Positions 15,259-24,445 of a DNA stretch of 34,427 bases are shown piece after piece. Numbering within the stretch: the first letter of the stretch is position 1; each line of letters starts with the position of its first letter. Both the position numbers and the translations under genes were made by a program. Source of the DNA: Thiomargarita sp. (GTDB lineage Bacteria; Pseudomonadota; Gammaproteobacteria; Beggiatoales; Beggiatoaceae); contig DYPD01000034.1 in NCBI GenBank assembly GCA_020720115.1, forward strand, positions 1-34,427, given 5' to 3'. Under the pieces are notes generated by a model that was not told the origin of the DNA, did no database searches, and saw nothing but the letters and a program-made list of their open reading frames with translations.

Positions 15259-16181
15259 GCTTGCACTTGCGCCAACAATTCACCAGCGCCCTGCGCCAGC
15301 AAATCTGCCGCCAAGAGTTCGCCAAGCGCCTCGCCTTCTTCGATTGCGCCGCGAATTTCGCCCTGGATAATGCGGCTGCCGTCGGGACTGCCGACCAGTC
15401 CGCGTAGGAAAAGTTCCGCGTTTTCTAATTCTGCAAAACCCGCGATAGGGGTTTGGCAACTGCCCTCCAAACGGCGATTGAAGGCGCGTTCTGCGGCGAC
15501 GCAATAGTGCGTATCACTGTCGTTCAAAGTGGAAATGAATTCAATGACGCGCAGATCAGCTAAACGGCACTCAAGACCGATAGCACCTTGTCCTATTGCG
15601 GGTAACAAGAAATCGCTGGGTAATAATTGACGAATGCGCTCAGTGAGTCCTAAACGCAACAAGCCCGCTGCCGCGAGAATGATGGCATCATAATCGCCTT
15701 CATCCAGCTTGCGTAAGCGCGTACCCAGGTTGCCGCGCAGGGTTTTAATCTGTAAATCAGGACGTTTAGCGAGCAGTTGGCACTGACGACGCAGGCTGGA
15801 AGTGCCAACAACCGCCGCTTCAGGCAAGCTTTCTAAGCTTGCATACTGGTTAGAAACGAAAGCATCGGTTGGGGTTTCTCGCGCTAAAATCACCGGTAAA
15901 GATAAGCCTTCCGGCAATTCTACTGGCACATCTTTCATGGAATGCACGGCGATGTCGGCACGCCCTTCCAATAATCCCTGTTCCAATTCTTTTACAAACA
16001 AGCCTTTACCACCAATTTTAGCCAAGGAGGTATCGAGCAGTTGGTCGCCTTGCGTGGTCATTTCCACCAGTTCAATCCGCAAGCGCGAATAGGAGCGCGT
16101 CAAGCACCCTTTTACATGATTGGCTTGCCACAAAGCCAAAGGACTGTTGCGTGTGGCGATTTTCAGCAGTATGTCAGTCAT
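15255..16181 (-). CDS. hemC: Porphobilinogen deaminase (hydroxymethylbilane synthase)
   Basis: HemC polymerises four porphobilinogens into hydroxymethylbilane using a covalently attached dipyrromethane cofactor. The 308-residue protein is full length: [12 protein letters not shown] at the start, [10 protein letters not shown], the catalytic Asp D84 in [20 protein letters not shown] and the cofactor cysteine C242 in [10 protein letters not shown]. It forms the first gene of hemCD. The 222-bp gap to the divergent folC start should hold both promoters; a short inverted repeat (aaattcc / ggaattt) lies within it. Confidence 0.97.
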   Translation of the reverse strand: MTDILLKIATRNSPLALWQANHVKGCLTRSYSRLRIELVEMTTQGDQLLDTSLAKIGGKGLFVKELEQGLLEGRADIAVHSMKDVPVELPEGLSLPVILARETPTDAFVSNQYASLESLPEAAVVGTSSLRRQCQLLAKRPDLQIKTLRGNLGTRLRKLDEGDYDAIILAAAGLLRLGLTERIRQLLPSDFLLPAIGQGAIGLECRLADLRVIEFISTLNDSDTHYCVAAERAFNRRLEGSCQTPIAGFAELENAELFLRGLVGSPDGSRIIQGEIRGAIEEGEALGELLAADLLAQGAGELLAQVQA

Positions 16182-16403
16182 GTTTTTTCTTATTTAAAGT
16201 CAAGTTGTTAATCTTAAATTTCGGTTTTGTAAACGGGCAATGAGTCTATTTATACTGCTTTCACTGAGAAATTCCACTCAGGAATTTTCACATAAACTAT
16301 GATTATCAATGAGTTATGTTTATTTTAGGCGACACAGCAGACGTTTTTGGTGGCTTTGAATAGTGTAAGCCTAGCGATGGTGACAAATAAAGGACTGAAT
16401 AGG

Positions 16404-17687
16404 ATGAATTTTAAGACGGTTAGCGCCTGGTTAACCTGGTTTGCACAAGCGCACCCCAAAGCCATTGATTTAGGGCTAGAGCGTGTCCGCGCCGTTGCCG
16501 CACGACTGAATTTGCTGCATCCAGAGTGCGCCATTATCAGCGTTGCTGGCACCAATGGCAAAGGCTCAAGCGTAAACTATTTGGAACATATTTACCGCGC
16601 CGCAGGTTATCGCACGGGCTGTTACGCCACACCGCATTTGTTGAGCTACAACGAGCGCATTCGCTGTAACGGACACTTGGTGACGGACGCCGCATTGTGC
16701 CAAGCCTTTGCCACTATTGATGCAGCCCGCCAAAGCATTGGTTTAACTGAATTTGAATTTGGCACTTTGGCAGCAATGCTGTTGTTTCAACAAGAAAAGG
16801 TAGATATTGCGCTGCTTGAAGTGGGACTTGGCGGACGGCTGGATGCGGTGAATCTGTGGGATGCTGACTGTGCGCTGATTACTGCCATTGGTATTGATCA
16901 CTGCGAATATTTGGGACACACCCGCGAACACATTGCTGTGGAAAAAGCCGGTATTTTGCGCCCGCAGCGCCCAGCGGTGTGCTCTGATCCGCAACCGCCG
17001 CACAGCCTGCTGGCTTATGCACAACAGCAACAAACGCCCTTGGCGTGCGTGGGACGCGATTTCCATTATCAGCGCGACGCGCAAGGCTGGCATTGGTATG
17101 ATGGAGAAGGATCGCAAGCGTCCTTTTACGCGAATTTGCCGTCCCTGCATCCAGATGCCAACTATGCTTATCGCAACGCCGCTGGCGTGCTGCAAAGCGT
17201 GCAGCTTATGCAGGAACTCCTACCCGTGCCCGCTACTGCAATCCGAGAAGGCTTGCAAAACATGCGCTTAGCTGGACGTTTTCAAACCTTGGCAAACGCG
17301 CCTGTGCCCTGCATTGTGGATGTGGCGCACAATCCGCTGGGCGCGGCGGCGTTGCGCGAAGCCCTGCAACAACAGCCTTGTAGTGGTCAAACCCATCTTT
17401 TGCTCGGCATGATGCAAGATAAAGACATCGCCGGCACGCTGAAAGAATTGCAAGCAGTGGTAGCGGTTTGGCATTTGGTGGATTTACCCGGTATTGCCCG
17501 TGCCGCAACCGCCGCCACGCTACAAGCGCAAGTGCTGGCGTTAGGCGCGACCAATAGCCAAGTTTATCCCGATGTAGCCAGCGCCTACACGCAACTCCAG
17601 ACGCATTGGCAAGCTCAGGATCGTTTAGTAGTGTGCGGGTCTTTCCATACGGTCGCAGCGTTGCTGGCGTTTTTGCCGCAAGCCTGA
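16404..17687 (+). CDS. folC: Folylpolyglutamate synthase / dihydrofolate synthase
   Basis: FolC adds glutamate to dihydropteroate and extends folate polyglutamate tails. The Mur-ligase-like ATPase is recognised by the P-loop A-G-T-N-G-K-G-S-S (49-56), E-R-I-R-C-N-G, the E-V-G-L-G-G-R-L-D-A-V-N block, the I-D-H-C-E-Y-L-G-H-T motif, and the C-terminal D-V-A-H-N-P-L-G-A and G-M-M-Q-D-K-D. The internal ATG at 16404, with an aaagga site nine bases upstream, gives 427 residues and the family-typical N-terminus; the frame is open back to 16347. The usual downstream partner accD or dedD is not nearby. Confidence 0.96.
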   Translation: MNFKTVSAWLTWFAQAHPKAIDLGLERVRAVAARLNLLHPECAIISVAGTNGKGSSVNYLEHIYRAAGYRTGCYATPHLLSYNERIRCNGHLVTDAALCQAFATIDAARQSIGLTEFEFGTLAAMLLFQQEKVDIALLEVGLGGRLDAVNLWDADCALITAIGIDHCEYLGHTREHIAVEKAGILRPQRPAVCSDPQPPHSLLAYAQQQQTPLACVGRDFHYQRDAQGWHWYDGEGSQASFYANLPSLHPDANYAYRNAAGVLQSVQLMQELLPVPATAIREGLQNMRLAGRFQTLANAPVPCIVDVAHNPLGAAALREALQQQPCSGQTHLLLGMMQDKDIAGTLKELQAVVAVWHLVDLPGIARAATAATLQAQVLALGATNSQVYPDVASAYTQLQTHWQAQDRLVVCGSFHTVAALLAFLPQA

Positions 17688-17741
17688 TACCTTCCCGCGC
17701 TTTTCTCCTATACTATCGGTTTACCTAAAAGTGGGACGGTG

Positions 17742-18644
17742 ATGGCAGAGAAAGACCTTATCTCTAAGCAACTGCTGAAACAAATTGCCATTGATATGGC
17801 GAAATATTTGTTTAAACTCGACATTACTGACGCAGAATTGCTGGATACTGAATTTCAACGGATTGAAAATCGGCGCGTGGATTTGCTGTTGCAAGTCAGT
17901 GCGCCAGAACACTATGTGCTCCACATTGAAGTGCAAAACGACAATCATCCGCACATGGCGTTGCGCATGTTGCGCTACTGGACTGATATTGCGCTGGCGT
18001 ACACCGAACAACCTATCCGGCAATATGTGGTGTACATCGGCAGCCAGCCGTTGCGCATGAAAGCTCGGCTAGAAACGCCTGATTGGAGCTACTGCTATCA
18101 CATGATTGATATGCGTCAGATTGACTGCAAACTCTTTTTGCAGCAAGGTGAACCTGACGCCTTAGTTTTAGCGATTTTATGCGATTTCAAAGAGCAAGAT
18201 GCGCGTTTGGTCGTGCGCCACATTGTGCAGCGTTTGCACGACAAACTGGCAAACGATGCACATGGCTTGGGCAACTATTTGCGTATGCTGGAAATTATTT
18301 CCAGTAATCGGAATTTACAGCAGTTGGTAGCAGAGGAAATAACTATGTTAAGCGCGATTAGACTCTCAGATTTACCTTCTTATCAAGCCGGCAAACAGGC
18401 GGGACTCCAAGAAGGCATTGAACAAGGACTGGAACGGGGACTGGAACGGGGACTTGAACGGGGACTTGAACAGGGTCTAGAAAATTCAAGGCATCTCTTG
18501 TTAATGCTATTACACGAAAAATTTGGCATTCTACCTCAACATACGCAGCAACGCATTCAACAAGCAAGTACAGAAGAACTTATGCAGTGGACGCAAAGAT
18601 TTATCCAGTTCAATACCTTAGAAGAAATCTTCAACCACAAATAA
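17742..18644 (+). CDS. Rpn family PD-(D/E)XK nuclease-like protein
   Basis: The 300-residue protein has an N-terminal Rpn (transposase_31-like) restriction-fold domain with candidate catalytic residues D47 in R-R-V-D-L-L-L-Q and E63-x-Q65 in H-I-E-V-Q-N-D. Rpn relatives are recombination-promoting nucleases that lack transposase ends. Before the C-terminal helical tail is a run of 12-nt repeats coding for G-L-E-R / G-L-E-Q units (about residues 228-245). The tail ends L-E-E-I-F-N-H-K. The segment coding the C-terminal third is tandemly duplicated just downstream. The start at 17742 follows a weak gggacg site. Confidence 0.8.
   Translation: MAEKDLISKQLLKQIAIDMAKYLFKLDITDAELLDTEFQRIENRRVDLLLQVSAPEHYVLHIEVQNDNHPHMALRMLRYWTDIALAYTEQPIRQYVVYIGSQPLRMKARLETPDWSYCYHMIDMRQIDCKLFLQQGEPDALVLAILCDFKEQDARLVVRHIVQRLHDKLANDAHGLGNYLRMLEIISSNRNLQQLVAEEITMLSAIRLSDLPSYQAGKQAGLQEGIEQGLERGLERGLERGLEQGLENSRHLLLMLLHEKFGILPQHTQQRIQQASTEELMQWTQRFIQFNTLEEIFNHK
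18426..18480 (+). repeat. 12-nt coding minisatellite (G-L-E-R/Q)
   Basis: About four to five near-perfect copies of a 12-nt unit (ggactggaacgg and ggacttgaacgg variants) encode consecutive G-L-E-R units in the Rpn protein. The second duplication unit at about 18786-18828 has one copy fewer, so copy number varies by slippage without changing the frame. Confidence 0.85.
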
Positions 18645-18653
18645 GGATACATC

Positions 18654-18689
18654 ATGTTTGAATTCATCAAAGCCGGTGGCTTTTTTGGG
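18654..18689 (+). pseudogene. Truncated duplicate of the exbB start
   Basis: The first 11 codons of exbB (M-F-E-F-I-K-A-G-G-F-F) recur here with the same upstream spacing, then the frame reads one more codon and stops where the next duplication unit begins. It retains a ribosome-binding context and could be translated as a leader peptide of 12 residues. Confidence 0.75.
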
Positions 18690-18706
18690 TAGCAGAGGAA
18701 ATAACT

Positions 18707-18994
18707 ATGTTAAGCGCGATTAGACTCTCAGATTTACCTTCTTATCAAGCCGGCAAACAGGCGGGACTCCAAGAAGGCATTGAACAAGGACTGGAACAAG
18801 GACTGGAACGGGGACTTGAACAAGGTCTGGACAGTTCAAGACGTTTATTATTGGTGCTATTGCACAAAAAATTCGGCATTCTGCCTCAACATACGCAACA
18901 ACGCATTCAACAAGCAACAACAGAAGAACTCATGCAGTGGACCGAAAAATTTGTTCACGCCAATACCTTAGAAGAAATCTTCAACCTCAAATAA
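18707..18994 (+). pseudogene. Orphan C-terminal copy of the Rpn protein
   Basis: This 95-residue frame starts at the methionine equivalent to the internal M-L-S-A-I-R-L-S-D-L-P of the Rpn protein and repeats its G-L-E-R/Q tract and helical tail to L-E-E-I-F-N-L-K. It lacks the nuclease domain. The frame is intact and the substitutions are mostly conservative, so it may be expressed as a small regulatory or oligomerisation partner rather than being dead. It ends 9 bp before exbB. Called a partial duplicate; function unknown. Confidence 0.7.
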
Positions 18995-19003
18995 GGACGC
19001 ATC

Positions 19004-19651
19004 ATGTTTGAATTCATCAAAGCCGGTGGCTTTTTAATGTACCCCATTCTACTTTGTTCTCTGGTTGCAATGGCTATCATTGCCGAGCGTTTCTGGAGCT
19101 TGCAGCGCAAGCGCATCATCCCGCCTGGCTTGGTTGGACAAGTGTGGAATTGGGTCAAAAGCGGCAAATTGGATCGCCAGCACATTGACGCGCTACGCAG
19201 TGGATCACCGCTGGGAAAAATTCTCGCGGCTGGATTGGTCAATCGCCATCGTGGGCGCGATGTCATGAAAGAAAGCATTGAAGAAGTCGGTGCTCATGTT
19301 GTACATGAATTAGGTAAATACCTCAATATGCTAGGGGTTATTGCCTCCATTTCACCGCTGCTCGGCTTACTTGGTACAGTCATGGGCATGATTGAAGTCT
19401 TCGCTACCATCAGCGGTCAAGGCGTTGGCAACGCAGGTGCTCTGGCAGGGGGGATTTCCAAAGCCCTATTCACCACCGCCGCCGGTTTAAGCGTGGCGAT
19501 TCCTGCGCTGTTTTTCTATCGCTACTTGCGTGGGCGTGTGGATGAACTGGTGATTGGCATGGAACAAGAAGCCATCAAACTGATAGATGTAGTGCAGGGT
19601 ACACGCGACAAATCCAGCCCTAACAGCAACAATGGAAACACTAATTCATGA
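19004..19651 (+). CDS. exbB: MotA/TolQ/ExbB proton channel family protein
   Basis: The 215-residue inner membrane protein has the ExbB/TolQ topology: TM1 at about 9-30 (F-L-M-Y-P-I-L-L-C-S-L-V), a cytoplasmic loop with charged helices, TM2 in I-S-P-L-L-G-L-L-G-T-V-M-G-M-I and TM3 in A-L-F-T-T-A-A-G-L-S-V-A-I-P. With ExbD it forms the proton-driven motor energising TonB-dependent uptake or Tol-Pal function. The 4-nt ATGA overlap with the ExbD gene shows coupling. No tonB or tol genes are adjacent, so the partner system is not determined; exbB is chosen over tolQ by the lack of tol neighbours. Confidence 0.88.
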   Translation: MFEFIKAGGFLMYPILLCSLVAMAIIAERFWSLQRKRIIPPGLVGQVWNWVKSGKLDRQHIDALRSGSPLGKILAAGLVNRHRGRDVMKESIEEVGAHVVHELGKYLNMLGVIASISPLLGLLGTVMGMIEVFATISGQGVGNAGALAGGISKALFTTAAGLSVAIPALFFYRYLRGRVDELVIGMEQEAIKLIDVVQGTRDKSSPNSNNGNTNS

Positions 19652-20088
19652 ACTTGCACCGTAATTTACCCTCAGATCAAGACGATAACCTGATCGATCT
19701 TGCACCGCTCATAGACGTGGTATTTATCCTGCTGATTTTCTTCATGGTTTCCACCACTTTTATGCGTGAATCCGAACTCGAAGTCACGCTACCTGAAGCC
19801 AGTGGCAAAGCATCCGAAACCAAACCCAGCACCATCACCATCACAGTAGATGAACTAGGGCGCTACGCGATAGACGGCAAGGTATTGATTAATAACCAAA
19901 CTGACACCTTAAAGCGTGCTTTGCAGCGCGAAATGCAGAAATACGAAAAACCCAGCCTACTGATTCAAGCTGACGGCGCAGCCCAGCACAGCGCCGTTGT
20001 CACCGTCATGGATGTCGCCCAGCAGCTTGGCTTATATCGCATGGGCATTGCCACACGGGTTGAAGAAAAAGCCAACACCGAGGAATAG
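19648..20088 (+). CDS. exbD: ExbD/TolR family biopolymer transporter
   Basis: A 146-residue single-pass protein. The TM segment (about 18-38) contains the conserved proton-path aspartate D23 in L-I-D-V-V-F-I-L-L-I-F-F-M-V. The periplasmic domain follows (I-T-I-T-V-D-E-L-G-R-Y-A-I-D-G ... L-L-I-Q-A-D-G-A-A-Q-H ... V-M-D-V-A-Q-Q-L-G). The start overlaps the exbB stop by four bases. It partners with ExbB in the membrane motor. Confidence 0.92.
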   Translation: MNLHRNLPSDQDDNLIDLAPLIDVVFILLIFFMVSTTFMRESELEVTLPEASGKASETKPSTITITVDELGRYAIDGKVLINNQTDTLKRALQREMQKYEKPSLLIQADGAAQHSAVVTVMDVAQQLGLYRMGIATRVEEKANTEE

Positions 20089-20137
20089 CGTTTCACTATC
20101 CTATTGAATTTGCTGCATTTAGACGCCACTACCCAAC

Positions 20138-21472
20138 ATGATCCGCCGCTTACTCTTTCATAACTTTCGTACCGTTTACCGTGTTGACCAGTGGTTTCGC
20201 CAGCGTTTTACCAAACCGGGCACCCTGGTTTTTGGTGCGCTGGTAGCGGCAGCGGTATTTGGCATTGACACCCGTAAAACCCTGGCATATCAGCTTTTTA
20301 GCTTAACTGCTGCGCTGTTGCTGATGAGTCTATTAGCCAGTCTGTGGTTTCGTGTCCGTTTCAGCTTTAAGCGCGAATTACCGCCTTTTGGTAGCGTAGG
20401 CAAGCCGTTGCCTTATCAGGTGGTGTTGCACAACCACAGCAAACGGGCGCAAGTTGGGCTGTTTTTGCAGGAGGCGCTGGAAGGCGATGACATCAGTTTT
20501 GCTGATTTTTCTCATGCAGTAGCGCCGACTACAAGCCGCAATTGGTTTGATAATTATGTGGGGTATCCGCGTTGGGTGTGGTTGCTACGGCATAAGCGCG
20601 GTGCGTACACGGACTGGCAAGCCTTGCCAACACTGCCAGCACAACAGGCGCTCAAGGTGCGTGTGCAGATTTTGCCGCAACGTCGTGGTTATGTGCACTT
20701 TCGCCGATTACTGATTGCTTGCCCTGATCCACTGGGGTTGTTTCGTGCGCTACAAACAGTGGTACAGGCAGACTCAGTGCTGATTTTGCCCCAGCGTTAC
20801 CCCATACCGCAGGTGAATTTACCTGGCTCGCGTCGCTACCAAGCCGGCGGCGTGAATCTCGCCATGTCGGTGGGGGATGCGGTGGAATTTGTCGCATTGC
20901 GCGAATATCGCCCTGGCGATGCGTTGCGCAACATTCACTGGAAAAGCTGGGCGCGGCAGGGCAAGCCCATTGTGAAAGAATTTCAAGACGAATTTTTTGT
21001 GCGCCATGCGCTGGTATTGGATACCTTTGTCAACGCCAAGCAGCGGGAAGCCTTTGAAGCAGCGGTCTCGGTTGCGGCATCCTTTGTCGGGCATCTCACC
21101 ACGCAAGACACTTTGCTGGATTTAATGTTTGTCGGCACTCAAACCTATCGCGTGACGGGCGGGCGCGGTTTGGGGCATGTGGAAAAAATGCTGGAAATCC
21201 TAGCGTGTGTTGAACCCTGTGTGGACAAAGGTTTTGACAGTCTAGCGTCCTTAGTGTTACAGCACGCGCACGAGTTGAGCGGCTGTATTTTTGTGCTGTT
21301 GGCTTGGGACGAACCGCGACAAACCTTGCTGAAAAATCTACAGCAGTACGGCTTGCCTTTGTTAGTGCTGATTGTCAGCGAGACGGAAACCCTGCCGGCG
21401 CTACCTGGCTATTGCCACCTGCTACGCATGGGGCAAGTGGCGCAGGACTTGGCGCAATTGCCTTTGGCTTGA
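20138..21472 (+). CDS. DUF58 domain-containing protein
   Basis: The 444-residue protein has two hydrophobic segments near the N-terminus (about 29-45 and 52-70), then a beta-rich region, and the DUF58 motif R-E-Y-R-P-G-D-A-L-R-N-I-H-W-K-S-W-A-R near residue 263. A von Willebrand A-like fold with V-L-D-T-F follows. DUF58 proteins usually accompany MoxR-type AAA+ ATPases and transglutaminase-like proteins; neither is adjacent here. It follows exbBD after 49 bp and could be in the same transcript. Molecular function is unknown. Confidence 0.9.
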   Translation: MIRRLLFHNFRTVYRVDQWFRQRFTKPGTLVFGALVAAAVFGIDTRKTLAYQLFSLTAALLLMSLLASLWFRVRFSFKRELPPFGSVGKPLPYQVVLHNHSKRAQVGLFLQEALEGDDISFADFSHAVAPTTSRNWFDNYVGYPRWVWLLRHKRGAYTDWQALPTLPAQQALKVRVQILPQRRGYVHFRRLLIACPDPLGLFRALQTVVQADSVLILPQRYPIPQVNLPGSRRYQAGGVNLAMSVGDAVEFVALREYRPGDALRNIHWKSWARQGKPIVKEFQDEFFVRHALVLDTFVNAKQREAFEAAVSVAASFVGHLTTQDTLLDLMFVGTQTYRVTGGRGLGHVEKMLEILACVEPCVDKGFDSLASLVLQHAHELSGCIFVLLAWDEPRQTLLKNLQQYGLPLLVLIVSETETLPALPGYCHLLRMGQVAQDLAQLPLA

Positions 21473-21634
21473 AGCCACAATGCTCAAACACATCCAATCG
21501 CTGCCCATCGGGCGCTAGACAGTATTTCTCAGACTTACCTCATTCCCAACCAGGTTAGCGGATTGTAAGGCAACTAAGAGTGCTAAAATACCTGTAAGCT
21601 TTAGCCTAGCAATCTTAACCAATGGAGACTTTTG

Positions 21635-24304
21635 ATGACCGCAAACCTTGATGCAACCCTTGATATTGATCCCCAGGAAACCGCTGAATGGCTGGAAGCC
21701 CTGGCGTCAGTGCTGGATAACGAAGGCGCTGAACGGGCGCATTATTTATTGGAGCGTTTGATTGATAAAACCCGCCGCTCTGGGGCTTATTTACCCTTTT
21801 CTGCGAATACGGCTTATTTGAATACCATTCCAGTACACCTAGAAGAGCATTCGCCGGGCGATCTGGAATTGGAGTGGAAAATCCGCTCTTATGTGCGTTG
21901 GAATGCGGTGGCGATGGTGGTGCAGGCAAATAAGCACAGCTCAGAATTAGGCGGACACATCGCCAGCTTTGCCTCGGCTGCAACTCTGTACGATGTAGGT
22001 TTTAACCACTTTTTCCGCGCACCAACGGCATCACACGGCGGTGATCTGGTGTATTTTCAAGGACATTCCGCACCTGGTGTTTATGCGCGTGCTTTTTTAG
22101 AAGGGCGTTTGACTGAAGAACAGTTGCGCAAATTCCGTCAGGAAGTAGATGGCGGCGGCTTGTCTTCTTACCCGCATCCTTGGCTCATGCCGGATTTCTG
22201 GCAATTTCCAACGGTTTCAATGGGTTTAGGTCCAATTCAAGCGATTTACCAAGCGCGTTTCATGAAGTATTTAAGCGACCGCAAACTGGTGGATAATTCA
22301 GATCGCAAAGTCTGGGCGTTTATGGGCGATGGCGAAATGGATGAGCCTGAATCGTTGGGCGCGATTTCTCTCGGCGGACGCGAAAAACTGGACAATCTGG
22401 TGTTTGTGGTGAATTGCAATTTGCAGCGTTTGGATGGTCCAGTGCGCGGTAATGGCAAGATTATTCAAGAACTTGAAGCAGATTTTCGCGGCGCGGGTTG
22501 GAATGTGATCAAGGTCGTTTGGGGCTCGTATTGGGACCCGCTCCTCGCCACCGATCCCCAGGGTTTGTTACGCAAGCGCATGGAAGAAGCGGTAGACGGC
22601 GAATATCAAAACTTCAAAGCCAAAGGCGGGGCTTATACCCGTGAACATTTCTTTGGCAAATACCCAGAACTCAAGCGCATGGTGGCGAACATGAGCGACC
22701 GCGACATTTGGCGTTTGAATCGCGGCGGACATGATCCGCACAAGGTGTACGCCGCTTACGCTGCCGCGACTAAACATACCGGACAGCCAACGGTGATTTT
22801 GGCAAAAACCGTCAAAGGCTACGGCATGGGCGTAGCGGGTGAAGGACAAAACACCACGCATCAACAGAAAAAAATGGACGAGGGCGCGTTGCGCACTTTC
22901 CGCGACCGCTTCAATATTCCGATTCCCGACGACCAAATTGCCGATGCGCCCTTTTACCGCCCGCCAGAAGACAGCCCAGAAATGCGCTACATGCACGAAC
23001 GGCGCAAGGCATTAGGCGGTTATCTGCCACAACGCAAGCGCAAAGCCGCGCCACTGCATATCCCTGATTTACCAAGCCTATTTGCCACACAATTAAAAGG
23101 CAGCGGCGACCGCGACATTTCCACCACAATGGCGTTTGTGCGCATGTTGTCGCATCTCACCAAAGACAAAGAACTGGGCAAATACATTGTACCCATAGTC
23201 CCCGACGAAGCGCGGACGTTTGGCATGGAAGGCTTATTCAGACAACTGGGCATTTATTCTTCAGTTGGGCAACTGTACGAACCACAGGATGCCGATCAGG
23301 TCATGTACTACCGCGAAGACAAGAGCGGGCAAATTCTTGAAGAAGGCATCAACGAAGCCGGCGCCATGAGTTCCTGGATCGCCGCAGGCACCGCCTACAG
23401 CAATCACGGCGTCAATATGATTCCGTTTTACATTTACTACTCCATGTTCGGCTTCCAACGCATTGGCGACCTCGCCTGGGCAGCCGGCGACATGCAGGCG
23501 CGGGGCTTCTTGCTCGGCGGCACGTCCGGGCGCACCACCTTGGCTGGCGAAGGTTTACAACACCAAGATGGACACAGCCACCTTGCCGCCGCCACCATTC
23601 CCAACTGCGTCAGCTACGACCCCACCTACTGCTACGAACTCGCCGTCATCATCCACGACGGCTTGCGTCGCATGTACGAAAAGCAAGAAAACATCTTTTA
23701 CTACATCAGCGTGATGAATGAAAACTACCATCACCCCGACCTGCCCAAAGGCACAGAAGACGGCATTCTCAAAGGCATGTACCTGCTACGCGAAAGCCCC
23801 ACCCAAGGCGAAAAAGTGCAATTATTGGGTAGCGGCTCAATTTTGCGCGAATGCCTCGAAGCCGCCAGCCTATTAGCACGAGATTTCGGCGTTTCTGCCG
23901 ATGTCTGGAGCGTCACCAGCTTCAACGAACTGCGCCGCGAAGGGCTAGACTGCGACCGCTGGAATTTGCTGCACCCAGAAGCCGCACCGCGCCAATCCTA
24001 CGTCGCTCAAATGCTAAACGGACGTCCAGGACCCAAAATCGCCGCCACCGACTACATCAAAACCTACGCCGACCAAATCCGCAACTGGGTGCCCAGCACC
24101 TATCGCGTGTTGGGAACAGACGGTTTCGGGCGTAGCGACACGCGCAAAAACCTACGCCGTTTCTTTGAAATAGACCGCTACTACATCGCCGTCGCCGCAC
24201 TCAAAGCCCTCGCCGACGAAGGCAAAATACCCGTAGCCAAAGTCAAAGAAGCCCTAGAAGGCTACGCCATAGATGTAAACAAACCCAATCCGCTCAAGGT
24301 ATAG
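21635..24304 (+). CDS. aceE: Pyruvate dehydrogenase E1 component, homodimeric type
   Basis: AceE decarboxylates pyruvate with thiamine diphosphate and transfers the acetyl group to lipoyl-E2. The 889 residues agree with the homodimeric family. The N-terminal L-E-R-L-I-D-K-T-R-R-S-G region, Y-F-Q-G-H-S-A-P-G-V-Y-A-R, the ThDP/Mg motif G-D-G (231-233) through N-C-N (260-262), and the E-G-I-N-E-A-G-A-M-S-S-W region are present. The ATG at 21635 follows a ggag site; an in-frame TTG lies one codon upstream. No aceF or lpd gene follows: the next gene is convergent. Confidence 0.97.
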   Translation: MTANLDATLDIDPQETAEWLEALASVLDNEGAERAHYLLERLIDKTRRSGAYLPFSANTAYLNTIPVHLEEHSPGDLELEWKIRSYVRWNAVAMVVQANKHSSELGGHIASFASAATLYDVGFNHFFRAPTASHGGDLVYFQGHSAPGVYARAFLEGRLTEEQLRKFRQEVDGGGLSSYPHPWLMPDFWQFPTVSMGLGPIQAIYQARFMKYLSDRKLVDNSDRKVWAFMGDGEMDEPESLGAISLGGREKLDNLVFVVNCNLQRLDGPVRGNGKIIQELEADFRGAGWNVIKVVWGSYWDPLLATDPQGLLRKRMEEAVDGEYQNFKAKGGAYTREHFFGKYPELKRMVANMSDRDIWRLNRGGHDPHKVYAAYAAATKHTGQPTVILAKTVKGYGMGVAGEGQNTTHQQKKMDEGALRTFRDRFNIPIPDDQIADAPFYRPPEDSPEMRYMHERRKALGGYLPQRKRKAAPLHIPDLPSLFATQLKGSGDRDISTTMAFVRMLSHLTKDKELGKYIVPIVPDEARTFGMEGLFRQLGIYSSVGQLYEPQDADQVMYYREDKSGQILEEGINEAGAMSSWIAAGTAYSNHGVNMIPFYIYYSMFGFQRIGDLAWAAGDMQARGFLLGGTSGRTTLAGEGLQHQDGHSHLAAATIPNCVSYDPTYCYELAVIIHDGLRRMYEKQENIFYYISVMNENYHHPDLPKGTEDGILKGMYLLRESPTQGEKVQLLGSGSILRECLEAASLLARDFGVSADVWSVTSFNELRREGLDCDRWNLLHPEAAPRQSYVAQMLNGRPGPKIAATDYIKTYADQIRNWVPSTYRVLGTDGFGRSDTRKNLRRFFEIDRYYIAVAALKALADEGKIPVAKVKEALEGYAIDVNKPNPLKV

Positions 24305-24330
24305 CCTGTTCATTTCAGTTTAAGCGCTAT

Positions 24331-24353
24331 CCCCCACAATAATCTTGTGGGGG
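24331..24353 (+). terminator. Hairpin after aceE
   Basis: A perfect 9-bp stem (cccccacaa / ttgtggggg) with a 5-nt loop lies 26 bp after the aceE stop. It lacks a T-tract, so it may be a rho-independent variant, a stabilising hairpin, or a dispersed palindrome. It sits between convergent genes. Confidence 0.5.
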
Positions 24354-24445
24354 CATTACACCGATAACAGCAACAAACCTTCTCTGTAGACCTGAGCAGA
24401 AAAAATTTAGTGTTATCTTTCTTTAAGCAATTTTGCTGCAAGCGT

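Larger units (their letters stand above)
18326..19037 (+). repeat. Tandem duplication of rpn 3' end plus exbB 5' end
   Basis: Unit 1 (18326-18687) begins in the rpn coding sequence and ends with the first 11 codons of an exbB-like start. Unit 2 (18688 to about 19037) repeats it with scattered substitutions and one fewer 12-nt G-L-E-R/Q unit (offset 362 bp at the left, 350 bp at the ATG). The right end of unit 2 runs into the intact exbB gene. Divergence of the two units, mostly silent or conservative, shows the duplication is not recent or has been corrected unevenly. Confidence 0.9.

Noticed and set aside
16290-16320. Fur-box-like sequence (atgattatcaat) between hemC and folC
   Set aside because: Only about half of the expected palindrome matches and AT-rich gaps give such hits by chance.
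18426-18480. Short direct repeats resembling a CRISPR or satellite array
   Set aside because: The 12-nt units are in frame, encode G-L-E-R/Q and have no spacers; they are a coding minisatellite of the Rpn protein.
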